Counted from the first letter of the stretch, positions 1 through 13,305 are shown. The stretch is 64,000 nucleotides of DNA from Megaleporinus macrocephalus (GCA_021613375.1 CM038716.1:16810024-16874023), one strand, 5' to 3'. The notes: generated from the sequence alone by a model not told the origin. Made by a program: numbers and translations.

Positions 1-2292
1 GTTTCTATTAACAGAGATAAGAGGCCTCATTAACACTCCTCCACACTGTACTTTCACGTTTAATACTTAAAGGCTGATCATACGATTCTGGAGAATGATT
101 GATAATAATTGATCTCAACAGCAAAACAAATACAGCCCTCTCTTTAGTGTTCCTTCAGAAGCCTTTCAGAAGCTCCCTCATGCCTTTCAACTCTTGATGA
201 AGCTGATGCCGGCTTTATTTTGCTTCTTGTTCAAGTTTTTTCACATGCAGCATTAACATTCCGGTACTTTAGTCTACCTCTCCAGCTTCTGATTCAGACT
301 TTACAGTTCCACCTTAAATGGTGCAGCAGTGTGATGGCCTTCAAGCATTTAGGATAAACCTTGTAACCTGCTCAGCAGCAGTTCTTATAACTGACATGTT
401 CATGAAGGCCATTTTATTCCAATGTATACAAGTTAGATTGAGAAAAGACTATAAAAACACTTGGTTCATTATATTTCTAACAAGCTCATAAAATGTTTAA
501 AGGTTTGTTCTTTTTCTACAGCCTGCATCAATTGTATAGAACGCAATAGCTTTTAAACCTACACTGTTCAATACTAGGTATGCACACCTATGCTAAAGAA
601 GAGTCAGACCACAGAATGGGAGGTTTTTATATTTTTATTGATCTGACCATAATTGTTCTTCTGACTCCTTTGTCTGTTCCCCTGAAGCCATGTCTGCAGC
701 TTGGATCTCTGGGTGGTAGGTTAGAGGAAATGCAGACTGAATTTTGGGTCACGTAGAAAGAGAACTGCGTGGGTAGATAGCATTTTCACATTTTCTATGT
801 ATTCAGTAGTGAATACTGTCATGTTTACTGAATTGTCTGCAGAATGTGAATTAGTGTTGTCCAGTTAAACTGACAACTATTACTGTAAATGTGCATAATG
901 TTCTTTTTGAGCAGAAAAGTTCAAAGCTATAACTCTGCAAGAGTCAATAAACTCACCACTTTGGACTCCTAAATGTGCCTCCTGGCCTTGCCTTTAGTCA
1001 GACCCACAAAAGCAGTTACTTTCAGGCGCCTCATGGAATGAGAACATTCAAACAAGCTGGCAAGATCTCTCCACCATTGACTTGATTCTTTGTTACTACG
1101 TAATCTAGGAACGTCTTTCCTAATATTTTTTTTTTTTCAGATCTTCTCCTCTTTGGCTGTTTTTCTCTTTTTCTTAACAATGTGTAGATCAGCCCCTTCC
1201 CCTGTCCTGTGCAAAAGCAAAACAAATACCTCTGTTGCTGATTGGCTAGAAGAGTATTATGTGACTCTAACAGGGCGGTGTACCAACACCATTTATTTTA
1301 CAGTGCACACACATAAACCAGACAACTAGTGGATCGTGTTGACTTGAAACTGTATACTGTGCCTTAAAGCACAATTTTGTGAGACAGATGCTGGACCTTC
1401 ATTTTAGGTAAAGCATCATCAGGTTATTAATAGAGAAAGGTAACGTTATGTAAGCTTTGATGTTAACATTTTTGTCATGATTTTGTTAGTTTAGTTAACG
1501 TTGGCTCACAATCGGCTCCCTAAAAATAAGGTCCAACATCTTTCTTTATCTTGGCAATCCACTGGCGTCCGGTCTCTGGCTTACTTGGAATTGATGTGCT
1601 ATGATCACATTCTCATTAAAAAGATATTTAGCCTGATACACAACAATACGCTGTTCTAGCATCAACGCCTCAACTCGCTTTCCTGCTTCATTTCAGAAAT
1701 GTTATAGCGCCCAGCATAAAATAAGCCTACAGAAGGTCTCAACTGTTGTTGTTCTTCTTTTTATGAAGAGAAACTTCAATCTGTTTCTTAAATATGACTT
1801 TTATAGGCTGAATTAAATCACACACTTTTAATAGCAACTCTAAACAGTTGTGACCACTTATGCCACATCCAACATCTGTTTGGTCTGTTTGGTTCTGAGA
1901 TCTGTAATAATGGACAATAGCACATCATATGAGCAGCAGTAGCAGTCATCTCATAGCTGGAATGATTCCATTATTAAAAATAAGAGCAAGTCATCTGGCG
2001 CCTGAAACCACATTAGTCTATCTGAGGAAACTTGACAACTCGTGGTTTCAGAGAAGTGTGTGACAATTTAGGCAATGCAGTTTGCGCAATGTTGTTTGTG
2101 ACAAACATTTTAATCCTGTGGATGTTTATGATGCTTGTAAAAACCTATTATGCTTGCTGAAATATTTAAGCCTTGGAACATTTTAAACAAGTCTATTGCT
2201 TAACAGTTCAATACTGTTTAAGTGCAGCATGTGACGATCTAGCCATGGAGTCTGCACGATGCTAACAAAATACTAACTATCTTAGAAATACA
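1..2292. other. Intergenic DNA, no gene recognised
   Basis: AT-rich non-coding sequence. Short open frames here are under 80 codons, resemble no family I know and have no splice-supported continuation. A canonical AATAAA lies near 945 on the plus strand, which could end a transcript entering from the left, but nothing else supports that. Confidence 0.5.
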
Positions 2293-2402
2293 CCACAGAC
2301 CAGCATGGCTGGTAACCAGTGAAATCAACATATGTTGTGTTTTGCATGCTGGTATGGTCCAGCTTAGACCAGCACAGAATTTACTCTGGTCTGTGCTGGT
2401 TT
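2293..2402. repeat. Short palindromic dispersed repeat (MITE-like)
   Basis: The stretch is built from ACCAGCA/TGCTGGT words in both orientations. It ends in a perfect 11-bp inverted pair: ACCAGCACAGA at 2368-2378 and its reverse complement at 2390-2400, with an 11-nt loop. Palindromes of this word composition are common in fish genomes. I do not recognise a named family. Confidence 0.5.
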
Positions 2403-3583
2403 TTAGCGAGGCTGCTATTAATTGGCTACAATTTTACATGTCTAAAGGGCTCACACAGAGGAAAAGAGTTTTCATGTTTCATGTTATACTATCTCTGAGG
2501 CAATTAAAACCACAGAGTGCCTGGCTGCCATCACCAAACAACACAGCAGTTCAAACACAGTTCAAACCGTTATGATTTATTTTCTGTTCCCTGTCGTCCA
2601 GTCAGTTCCAGTGTTTACACATTTCGAATGAACAGTGAGACTATGTGACTGTGGATGGTCATTGTCCTGTGGGAATCTATGAGGTGTGTTTTAAACGGCA
2701 GGCGTGTAATGTGTTCAGCCCCTCCATGGCCCAGTGATAATGAGGACATGCTCCAAAGGCCAGCACTATGACACAACGCTGACCACAAGCCTGCAACACA
2801 GCTTTGCCTGCAGATTTAGTTACAGGGCCCAATAAGCACTCCCTGCTTTTCTCTACACACATCAGCACACAGTGTCTTTCAGTCTTCACAACAAAACAAA
2901 CAACGCAATAAATCTGGAGAAAATTAATTTAACGTTAACAGTAAATATGACACATAATAACTCCCAAGAATATTGTAACCTTATATGGTCAGTGTACAAG
3001 GCAGGAATGGTGTTTAATTCTTGCAATTACATCTTATTTGTCTCTTGTGCCCGATTTATATTTTGAGAAAAAAAAAACCAACAGCCCCACCTAACGCATA
3101 ACATAGCCATAACATCCAGCACACACAGCTGCTTTTACTACAGTCATGTCATACTTAATATACTAAACTGACTTATAACAAAGCAGAGACTTTCAAAAAT
3201 TCCAGAACAAGGATGCCTTTCAATCAACACATATCAAATATTACTCAATTATAATTTCTCATAGAATTTTCACTCATGCAGAAAGTGGTAACACAGCCAC
3301 ACTAAATCTAATATGCTTTAGCAAGTCTAATCTAATGCATTGTTAGCACCTAGGGTTTAAACAGGGTTTAAAACTACTTAGGCCAGCTCCTAAACATGGA
3401 CATTAGGAACACCTGAAGCTCTGCAAGCCTGTCGCAAGCATTAACTGCCATATTCTTCACTTTGTATGATGCAAAATCCATTGATACAGGCAAAACTGAA
3501 TACTGCTTGAGTAAAATGTGAGCAGTGAGCCAAGCTGTTCAGTCTAGAACTTTTTAAACAAAATCTTACTGCTTCATTACTCA
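2403..3583. other. Intergenic DNA, nothing recognised
   Basis: AT-rich single-copy-looking sequence with no gene or recognisable mobile element. The small open frames are not supported. Confidence 0.4.
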
Positions 3584-4282
3584 CCAAACACTTTATTAGA
3601 AACACCTGAACACCTACTTATCCATGCAATTATCTAATAAGCCAGTCGTGTGGCTTATGCAGCGTGCAGCACATAAAATCATGCAAATACGGGTCAGTAA
3701 CTTCACATAACAGTCACATCAACCATCAGAGTAGGAGGAAAAATGTGATCCCAGTGATTTTGACTGTGGCATGATTTTTGGTGCCTGACAGGCTGGTTTG
3801 AGTATTTCTGTAAATGCTCAAACACAACAGTGGCGTAATGGTGAAGCAGTCTTTGGGGTCGTCAGTACCAATTATCGCTTGAAAGCCACAGTCTTGAATA
3901 ATGTTGTGGAATCGATTCATAATTTACCATCTTCTAATGGCCACTTCCAGCATGATAATTCACCATGTCACAAAAATAATCTCAGACAGCTATCATGAAC
4001 ATTGCAATGAGTTTGCTGTTCTTCAATGGCATTCCTAGCCACAGGACCTGATTCCAACAGAGTACCTTCGGGAGCAGAACACCAAAAGATCCGCGGCATG
4101 AAACAGCACCTGAGAAATCTGCAGGAACTGCATAACACAATCATGTCAACATGGAACAGAATCTCTGCTCCCAACATAAATCTTGTGTAATCCAGGCATG
4201 AAGAACGGAGGCTGTGTTGAGAGTAAAGGGAGGCCGATGCTGTAGTAGTACTGCGTTCCTAATAAAGTTCTTGGTACGTGTA
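3584..4282 (+). mobile_element. Decayed Tc1/mariner-like element, about 0.7 kb
   Basis: Both ends carry the same inverted terminal word, ACTTTATTAGAAAC near 3590 and its complement near 4255-4275, as in fish Tc1-like elements. Inside, translation gives fragments of a transposase on the plus strand: an HDNSPCHKN-like version of the catalytic DN(A/S)PxH motif near 3950-3980, then a PQxPDLxPxE-like remnant around 4030-4070. Stops and frameshifts break the frame, and the element is less than half the length of a full Tc1 transposon, so it is an inactive internally deleted relic. Confidence 0.7.
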
Positions 4283-4595
4283 CAGAAATGAAAAACGTAA
4301 CAAGGAAATCATAAGTTGTTTAATCAAGTAATCGATTCAATGAAGTAATCATGACCATCCTAATAAACAGAATTAGATGAGCTTTTCAAGAAAACCTTAA
4401 AAAGAATATTGTTGTCGTCTAAAGAAAACCATGTATCTACTTTTCTTAAAATGTTCACTTTTCTATGTTATTTAAACACGACAGCTGTCCAGGAATTTTA
4501 CAATGAATGGACCCATAGAAATTAGCTTGGAATAAAACCTCTTTGTTAACTTTGGTTAACTTACTTTGGAAAGTTATGTTTTTTTAAGAATGTAT

Positions 4596-5764
4596 TTGGT
4601 GCGGGTGGGCGGATCGATCCAAATATCGATATTATCAATACCAACGTTAGTATTGGTTTTGGATCGATACCAGCGTGATAGGATCGATATTTTATTAGCC
4701 GTTTCTCTTCTCTACACTCAGTACTCTCCTTTCAGGTCTTGCAGGTACACGTTGATCTTCCCGCCCACCTCCTACGCTCCACTCCTTGTCGTAATTTGAC
4801 TCTTTGCTTGTTTTATGAAAATAACAACAATACTAACAATTATATATAGTAATAATTAGAGATGGACCGATCAGCGTTTTTGAGGCTGATTCCGATCGCC
4901 GATCGGCCGATAGCCCATACCGATAGAGGGCGGTGCTATATGCTATATGCTATATGTAGTTATTAGCGCAAACAAGTCATGAAACAGTCTAAACTGGTTT
5001 ATTACCATTTTTAATAAGCTCATTTGAAACAGCATAATATTTGTAACAAAATTATCAGTAAATAAACAAAGTAAATCAAACACACATCACCAATACTGCA
5101 ATCATTAAATTTAGACCCTTAATTTAAAACTAAAAAAGCAAATTGAATAAATGCAGTAAAAAGCTGCAGTCGTGAAACACAGACTCTGTAATCATTAAAT
5201 GTAGATCTTGAATTATGTATTTTCTAGTGGTTCAGATAGGAATTGCAGGGAGGGGGTTCTCCTCTTCCTGGATGAAGCGCTAGCTGGAAATACAGAAATT
5301 AAGCACATTTTTTTAACGCCATTGATCGGCTCTCGAGATCGGCTCTAAATTGAAGAAATATCGGCCGATCACCTATCACATATTTTGATTAAAAATCGGC
5401 CGATACCGATACATAGCTGATCAATCTTTCCATCTCTAGTAATAATGTTAATTATTAATATAAAACATGACATCTATTATTCTTTCTTTTTTTGTTATAA
5501 AATATGGCTATTGTTATTAACAATATAAATACAGTTACATACTATAACAAATATTTTATGTAGATAGGGTATAAATAATAATAATTATTAGTCCAAAGAA
5601 AAAAAAGAAAAAAAGATAGGGTTAAATAGACTTTATTTAACCTAGGTGATTCCCCTTCTGTATCGTATATCAAGTATTGTTATCGGTGTCAGTATGAGTG
5701 GTACTAGCCATGTATTTACTTGGTATCAGATCGATACAAAATTTAGCAGTATCACACACCACTA
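4596..5764. mobile_element. Outer AT-rich DNA repeat interrupted by a hAT-like insertion
   Basis: The flanks of the nested element (4596-4856 and 5447-5764) look like the two halves of one older repeat. Both are rich in ATCGAT words (GGATCGATCC near 4612, CAGATCGATAC near 5727), and the outer edges read TGGTGCGGG and, at the right end, CACACCAC (complement GTGGTGTG). I could not find a convincing target-site duplication, so the edges and class are uncertain. Confidence 0.4.
4857..5438. mobile_element. Non-autonomous hAT-like element with 8-bp target duplication
   Basis: A 582-bp element starts TAGAGATGGACCGATC and ends with the near-complement GATCAATCTTTCCATCTCTA. It is flanked by a perfect 8-bp direct repeat GTAATAAT at 4849-4856 and 5439-5446. 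An 8-bp duplication with short inverted termini is the hAT signature. There is no transposase frame. A second, more diverged copy lies in a vps53 intron at about 33070-33810, sharing the terminal sequence and the internal phrase GATCAGCGTTTTTGAGG. Confidence 0.8.
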
Positions 5765-6253
5765 GTTTTTGGTCTCTCCTGTAAAGTTACTATTTTTACT
5801 TTATCTTTGGACAGCAACAATATAAAAAGTAAATACACAACTTCATTTTCTATTATTATTTTACATTGTCATTGGACAAATCTAAAAAAGACTTCTGAGC
5901 TCTTAAGCCCATTGTTTTTATCAGAAGATGTTAAATGTACTTGAATATTTTGGTCAACTAGTTCACATAGTTACATTATTGTTCAAATTAACTTAAATTA
6001 AAACTGCTTTTAAATCACTTCATACAGAATCAGTGCATAACATTCACATTACAAAAGTATTTAGCATTATTTAGAAATAGCTTATTCTTAAAAGGGAAAT
6101 AAAAGCAAAATTATATAAACATACATAAACATTTTATACCAAGAGGTAGTTAATAATGGAATATCATTATTAGAAATATTTTTAAGCTATTATTAATAGC
6201 TGGTAACAGGCATTAGCAAAGCTGCTCCAAACAATAAATAACTGCAAGTCAGT
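5765..6253. other. 3' flank or UTR of exo5
   Basis: AT-rich DNA directly downstream of the minus-strand exo5 stop codon. It probably includes the exo5 3' UTR. I did not find an unambiguous AATAAA on the minus strand close to the stop. Confidence 0.35.
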
Positions 6254-8909
6254 TCATTTGATTTTCTTGTTGGTGTGAAGAATCTCAGAGGTGTGTGAGC
6301 TGTTCTTTCTCCACTCACAAATTTCCTCATAGACACACATCCTGCACTTCCACGTCTCCTCGATATCCACTCCTCTGGGCTCCCTCTGGCCAGTCCAGTA
6401 GGCCAGGTAGCCCTGGAGGTCTGCACGTAGCTGGCTCTCGTCGAAAGAAACCACCTTGATGCCAATGAGATTGCTGGAGTCCTGGTGACGGTACTCCACC
6501 TGCAGGAGGTCGATACACGGAACCTCATTGCAGGACAGGATCATGAGGAAAGTTTCCACCAGCTCACCGAAGGTGACAACCTGGATGCCAATCCTCATTG
6601 CATAAGCCTGGACTTCAGTTCCTAACGGCAGGGACGCTCGGAGTTTGAGATGGTCCACAATGTGCTCCCTCCTCACTTGCCCTCTGACCAATCCCTCGAA
6701 CAAAAGCTTATATAAGCCCACCTATCACAGGCAACCAACATTCAATCAACTGGAAATACGCAGTGTACGAAATACTAACAAGCAAGACTTATTCTGTTCT
6801 CAAAAGCTTATTTCTTATTTCCAAAACAGAAGAAAACGTACTGAGACTAAAGGGACTGGTGCATCTTCAGGATTTAGGATGACTGCTGCTTCTGTTTTTA
6901 GTTATGCAACGCAATCATGTGAAAAGGTCTGGCCCCTGGTCAAATGACGAGTTGATTTTCTAAGGGAAGATCCTCACACAGAGACTTGCTGCTTATTTGC
7001 AGGATTTAATGTGTTGAGGAAAAAATAAATCATTTTCTAATATTTTAAATATAGAAATCAGCAGGAAAATGACAAATTTAAGTGTGTTGCCTGTAGAGTA
7101 AGTAATATTCAACACATGCGACTCTACTTTTTTAGGTGACATCACAGGTGAGCAGAGTAGAACCTAACTCACGGGAAAACGAAACTGATGTTTTTTTACC
7201 AGCAAACAGATTTCGGTAAAGTATTTGTTTGGATATTTTGTATATAGCGTGCTCATATATCATGTAAAAACATACTTTTGGTCATCTTCTCCTATTTCCA
7301 TAGCAACATTATCTGACCATTTTGATCTATTTTACAGACATTTGTGAGATTCATCCTGAAAGCCATTTCCAGTGTGATCGGGTGAAGGCACTTTTTAGAG
7401 ATTGGCTCGGCTAAAGTTAGCTGAGTGTGTGTTTAGTCAGACACCTTAGCTGGTTTAGGTTTGTCTTGAACAGCGCGCTCCCAAAGCGCTTCATACTCCT
7501 CATACTCTGTGTGGTGGTTTGTTCGGGGATGAGGAAACAGGTTAGCTGTCGAGCGATCTCTAACGGCTGCTTTATAACAAAGTCTGCAAAATCTTTTGAG
7601 CAATGTCAGTCTTTTCAAATCCAAACCAGCTCCACTGCAGCGAAGATCACAGCGAAGATGACCCTCATGTAGGAGTTAATTCTAAGGCGGTAGATGTTAG
7701 AAGAGGCTGGCAATGTCTGAATTTCTTCCCCTGGTGCAGTGTGTTCACTCATTTTCAGCTTTATATGTGTTGTTTAGGCAGCTATGCTAGCTTTAGCCTA
7801 TGCTAGCTTTAGCCTATGCTAGCGCACAGTATGGAAGCTCTCAATGCGTACATGTAGCAGCCTGTACTAAAACATGAAGTAGTGAGCGCGTGAAGTCGAG
7901 GCGTTTTGATTGTTGTTTTTTTTTTTTCATTAATATCGAACTCGATAACATCGGCTTGTGCATCAGTAACACAGCAATTCAGATAGTATCATTGGTGATA
8001 TCTATGGCACACCACTATATTAAATATTATTTTATGCATTCAAAGTAAAAGTTCAGTTTGTTAAAACACTAAAACAGTTGGGGTTGAAGGGCAGGTGCTC
8101 AAAATAAAGCTCATGTTTTCATTGGCGGAAGGACGTATGCACTTATAAGATTGACTTATAAGATTATAAGCAGTGATTCTTCTTAATTTTTAAAAAACAA
8201 AACAATTAGGTAGATTCTGTGCCTCTCTTCCCTGCAGTGTCAGAAACCACATGAACCCTCTCCATGACAACTCAATGTCTAGCATGTTATAATTAATGAT
8301 TGTAGATTTCAGTGCTGACTTGGCAGGTATGGGCTTTTACTATTTGTTAGCTGCATTAACCTTGTAGTTTCAGTGCAAAACTAAAAAAGGAAACTTGTGT
8401 AAACGCAGCATTACAATATTTTACATTTGCAGAGAAAGGCATCAGAATGACAATCCTACAAAAACTACAACTTTTAGCACTGCACATACCTGAAAGCAGT
8501 GACCGAGGGTCTGCGCAGCCCCGGGCAGAGAGTCCTGCCTGCGAGTTTTTAGCTCATTCAACACCAGCTCCCCCTTCTGGTTATAACTCAGCTCATCAAT
8601 GATGCCCGTGATATACACACCTTCTAAGAGACCAAACACTGGAAACTCACGCACACACTGCCCTGAAATCACACACAGACACAAGACCTATGATTTATAT
8701 TCTCACATTCAAACTATAAAAAAAAGACACTTCTAACTGTAAAATCTTTAAATCTGATCTCGATTAACATACCTGCTTCTAATATAGGAATCATGTGTAG
8801 CATGTTAAGAAGTTTAACAGCAGACAAATCCTCTCTGGTCTGGGTGTCCACAGGAACGACTTCTTGGACCTCTAGCTCTGCGTGAACAGAGATATAGAAC
8901 AAAAGCTAA

Positions 8910-8987
<78 letters not shown>

Positions 8988-10421
8988 TCATATGGAGAAT
9001 TTAGACTATAAATGACACCAAAAGACCACAGAATAAATATTCTAAAGAATATCAATATCTGTCTTCACCTCTTGCCAGGTGAAAATTTGCACCCGCCTGC
9101 ACTTCCGTTCGCTGCTTGTCTGTTTTTCTGAGTTTAGGATTTCGGTAGCCATAGTCAAGCTTCATCTCACACCAAGTCTGTTCACACAGCTGTGTTACAC
9201 TCAGGTGACGCTTCATGAAGCGCAGCAGAGGACGACTGTGGCCATCCACAACATTTCTCTTCCTCTTCTCACCCTTCTCCTCGACTGTTTTAATAGTTTT
9301 TTGCTCCGTTCCCTCCTCCGTTCTGCAAGAGACACATTTGATTCTGACCACATTCTTCAGTTATCATTTCTCACCAGAATCTATCTAAAGGCCAACTCTA
9401 CAAGAGTATCACAAATCAAGAACAGCAACAGAGACAGAGGTTTGCAGTATTAGATCATTAAAGCTTCCATATCAGTGGAAATATATGCCCCTCACATTTT
9501 TTAAATAAGGTTTAGAGTTTGAACATGTAAATAGGCTAAACATAAACATGTCACTCATGCTTCAATCCATACAGATCATATATAAAAATGCTGCAGAAAC
9601 AACTATTTTCAATTCATTAGGTGAAGTAAATAGCAAACATTAATTACTAATATCAGATTAAGGCTCAGAAATCCAATTAAGAAATTTCACAATGAGAGCT
9701 AATTTTATCTCAGTAATCAGGTGCGTATATATCCCTGTTCTTTTCTTTTTAAATCAGCCCTAGGGCAAAAACAGATGCTGCTTTGGAAATAAGCGAACAG
9801 TGACAGAAACAAAAGCATCTGTGTTTAAGTGTAAGGAATAAAAAGAGGGTGGAAATGGGTCATGTAAAAATTAAATAATCAATTTTGGTATATAAAGCCA
9901 CACATGTGTTACAAGTGGACCTCAGATGAAGCTTCTTCTCCTGAGAATATTCCAGTGTAAACAAAAAACAAACAGCTTCAGGCTTACAGTGTAAACAATT
10001 AGACTGTATTGTATAATATATTTATTTCTCAGATTTATCTGTACAACTGTATGTTATGAATACTATACTGTTAACTATATATAATAATGAATATACTGTT
10101 ATTATTACACTATGCCTGTCATGTATACAGTCTATACATATAAATAGTGCTGCGGCTTTTTATGGCATATTTGCACTGCTGACTGCATAACTGCGTATTT
10201 GCACTACCAAAGTCTGTTTACACTGTTTACACTGGTTACCTGCACTACTGTCAGCACTCTCACATACACACTGTGAGACTTTTTCTACTTCTATACCGTA
10301 TATTCTACTTATTTCTATTCTATCTTTATTTTTTCTGTAACTGTCCTGTTTTGTCTTACCTTGTGCACTCGTGGAATAGCTACTGGATGCCTTGAATTTC
10401 CCTCTGGGATCAATAAAGTAC

Positions 10422-10464
<43 letters not shown>

Positions 10465-11682
10465 ATTAATTCTACACTGTCTAAATCTTTCATCTCAAGG
10501 CATTGTTTTACCTGTGAAGTGATGGTGAGGAAGTAATGGAGCTTTCATTCACAGCATCTTTGCTTGTGGCAGTTTTACTAGTGGACGGCTGAGGTGGTTC
10601 TTCTGAAACATTTGTTTATACAAAAACAGTTGATTAATAACATTTAATAACGTTTTCTTTTAAAATAATAATAATAAAAACAATAACAATAATAATTATA
10701 CAAGAATAGTTGTTTCATGCTGTAGTACCAGGTTTTAAGTAGTATCTAAAAAATAACTGTACCCTTTTTTTTCTTATACTTTCCTGTTATAAAGGAGATC
10801 TATAATGACAATAACACAGGAGTTTTTGCAGGGCCCCAGATGAAACAGTTAAAGGGGAACTATATGCTTTTCCGGTTTTCCCATTCATTTTGTGTGTTGT
10901 AGCTGTTTGTGCATGTAAACAGTCTGGAAATTTAGAAAGCCCAAAGTAGAGAAGGAGAAACTCTCTCCCACAGAAACCACTTTTCTCAGCTAACTGAAAC
11001 GCCTCAGTGTAATTCCTGTCCTTTTCTCTGGTGACATCATCTAGTAACACAATCCTAAACCACATCTACCTGACTAGCAGGGGGTGGGGGAATTGTTAGG
11101 AGGACCTGAAAATATAGAAGCTGTAACAGAGCGTTTCCGACACATGGTGAATACATATGTACAATATGAGAATAATATTATGTTATGGGAAACTTAAGCA
11201 TGTAAATCTACTCTAGTAGAATTTTTAAAAAGCATTGCTGCTGTGCAAAGAAAAACAAGTACCACCAAAATAGTAACTTTACAGAAGAGGACAACAGCCT
11301 TATTTAATTTTAATGTCAGTCAATGTACATTAATGTAATGTAAACAGCAGCTGTCGTGTCCAAATGATACATATGTACACATTTATCAGGCCAAAACAGG
11401 AGACCTTGTTTGGGTGATAAGACAGAAACAGATAGACACAGACCTCTTATATAGTACAGCAGCGCCACCTTGTGTTCAGCCATGATCATGAACAAATACT
11501 CACAACACATCTTCAGAAACAACGTGTGTAGTTCAGTTTTCTTAAACCTAATAATCACTACATAAAAGACATAAAGCAGCGTTAGTCTAGGTAAATTTAC
11601 CTGAGCTGAAATGGTCTAGCTGGATATCGAGGAGCTCGGAGTCGCTGATGTCGTCCCACTCTTCTTCACCCTGCGGCTCCAT
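6254..11682 (-). CDS. exo5: Exonuclease V (EXO5/DEM1), 6 coding exons
   Basis: Coding exons, in transcript order: 11682-11601, 10602-10512, 9322-9069, 8877-8773, 8662-8490, 6721-6254. They join in frame to 1173 nt, 390 aa; human EXO5 is about 373. EXO5 is a single-strand DNA exonuclease of the PD-(D/E)XK fold with a 4Fe-4S cluster, used in nuclear genome maintenance such as crosslink repair. Visible here are the nuclease motifs GIID200EL and E214-L-K216, and four candidate cluster cysteines: C109 (TWCEM) before the core, and C361, C364 and C370 (CRMC...EIC) near the C-terminus. The first ~90 residues are acidic/Ser-rich then basic and poorly conserved, as in the family. The start is the only ATG of exon 1, followed by an acidic [11 protein letters not shown] stretch. 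No disabling change is seen. Intron 3 holds a long TA repeat and intron 2 a LINE tail. Confidence 0.93.
6722..8489. other. exo5 intron 5, with a short tandem repeat
   Basis: This 1.77-kb intron holds no exon. At 7783-7825 a 16-bp unit (TATGCTAGCTTTAGCC) is repeated about 2.7 times without mismatch. The stretch around 7930-8015 has ATCGA words and a CACACCAC end resembling the outer repeat at 4596-5764, so it may be a fragment of that family. Confidence 0.4.
8913..8984. repeat. (TA)n microsatellite, 72 bp
   Basis: Uninterrupted TA dinucleotides inside the 191-bp exo5 intron 3, starting about 35 bp from the exon 4 acceptor on the minus strand. Confidence 0.98.
10140..10465 (+). mobile_element. 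LINE 3' end with (TATC)n tail
   Basis: This intronic stretch of exo5 ends GAATTTCCCTCTGGGATCAATAAAGTA followed directly by about 43 bp of TATC repeats (10422-10464). That is the typical 3' terminus of a fish non-LTR retrotransposon. No reverse transcriptase frame is present, so it is a 5'-truncated copy. Almost the same terminal phrase ends the SINE at 48655-48889. Confidence 0.6.
10845..11110. repeat. Possible MITE fragment in exo5 intron 1
   Basis: It begins TTAAAGGGGAAC, the same terminal word as the element at 15488-16513, and has MITE-like AT content. The far end is not clear. Confidence 0.3.
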
Positions 11683-12430
11683 GAACACACAAACAGCAGC
11701 TACGCAGCTTCACAAGTATGACTATTACTGAACCACAGAGCTGTCCGACTCCTCAGACGGAGTTCAGTCATGTTGTTTTACTAATACTCTATCAGCATTG
11801 TCGCGCACACACAGCCACTTACTGACAATAACACCAGAAGTCTGCTGGGCTTTGGTCTACACCCACTACTTCTCCATGTTTTCACTCTTCCTGTGTTTTT
11901 GTGTATCTTGTCTGGACATGCCCAGCTGTGGACACGCCTCCTCGACGCCATTGGTCCAAACCTGTGTCATGTGACAAACAGCGCCAGTACAGCGCTACAG
12001 TACTGAAGGTGGAAAACAGGAGGCTGACTTCAGCTTCTAAGACTTTCTCGACATTAGAATTGTAATTATGACATTATAATGTTCATATAGAATAAAATAA
12101 AGCAGATAATACCGGATCCGTTGAGCTTTTCCAGCCCTCTAATATGGTACAGAGTTAAATAGACTGTACTTCTCTCATACAGACCAACACTGGTTTATCG
12201 AGTTAGCCTAACTGTAGATATCATGAGGAGCGTTAAGCAGTCTTTCAGGACATAAAACTTAGTTTCTCATAATATCTGAATGGTTGTAAGAGGTAGAGGG
12301 AGTGTTCAGTGTGGTGCTAACTTTGTTGTCTCAGTAATGTACCAATCCAACCATTTCTCTGGCAATTTTAGTATCTGAACTCAAGACATCTGACGACACT
12401 AAGTGCTGATCTGAGACCAGTGCTGTAATG
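11683..12430. other. exo5 5' flank / promoter region and intergenic DNA
   Basis: The DNA upstream of the exo5 ATG contains the putative 5' UTR and promoter. No TATA box can be assigned with confidence. The rest is unremarkable intergenic sequence. Confidence 0.35.
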
Positions 12431-12496
12431 AGACAGTAGTGTTTTGTGGTCTCACTATTGGCTCATGGGAAGTAATCGCAGTCAGAGAGAGGGGTC

Positions 12497-13305
12497 TCTG
12501 TGCCGTGCCGCAGATTTACGCCAGCAATTTTAGGCCATGCAGCGCATGCGCAGTAGGACAGCGCGATTGTGCGGTAAACAGGTGTAGACAGTCTGTGTGG
12601 GTTGTTTGTGCCGCCGTGCATGTTGTTCAGTAAGCGAGTTCATAGGCCTACTTTTGCGACATATGTGTTAAAATGAAAAAGTTTGTTTTAGCTAAAGCTT
12701 ATGTATAAATAAACCCTACATATTAGTAAAGCCAACTATCAACTTTGAGGTGAAATTCAAGGATAATTGAGCGATATATCTAAACAACACGTACTTTACA
12801 CACACACATAAGTGCAATATCCCAGCAAACACACAAAGCTGTCACGATACCGTTACGACATTGTTACAACGTTGTCAAAAAGTAGTGTGTGGTTTACGTT
12901 GCCTGAACAAAGTTGTCACAACGTAACTACTAAATAGTGTTGGCAAAATTCCCTAATTTGCAGATACAACGGAACGTTTGAAGGATTCTGGAGCTTCTGG
13001 CAACAACGTGGTTAGAACTTTCTGGGCATTTTAACGTTGTAACAATATTTTGGGCACCAAAACAAATAGACTAGCTGTTACAGCGTAACCGTGTTTGGTT
13101 ACGTTGGGATATGTGTTACTTTCCTGCGATAATGCTGCAAAACAAAATTAGTTTTAGCCCAAAGCTTAAAATATAACGTTTGCCCAGCGGAAATGTTCCT
13201 AAACCAATTGAAGCTAACAGTCGTAAAGAAAAATCAAACATGTGTCAGCGCATGCGCTGATGCCGGTTCTGATCTGAAACTGCAGGTGTAAGTCTGCGGC
13301 TGCGC
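12497..13305. mobile_element. Putative MITE with about 60-bp imperfect inverted ends
   Basis: The left arm (about 12497-12562) and the complement of the right arm (about 13239-13305) share GCCGCAGAYTTAC, a GCA-rich spacer and the self-complementary CAGCGCATGCGC. Between them lies sequence rich in ACGTTGT words such as ACAACGTTGT. No coding frame and no clear target duplication were found, so the class is open. Confidence 0.45.

Noticed and set aside
7783..7825. Possible CRISPR-like or satellite array
   Set aside because: Only 2.7 copies of a 16-bp unit without spacers; a simple tandem repeat in an intron.
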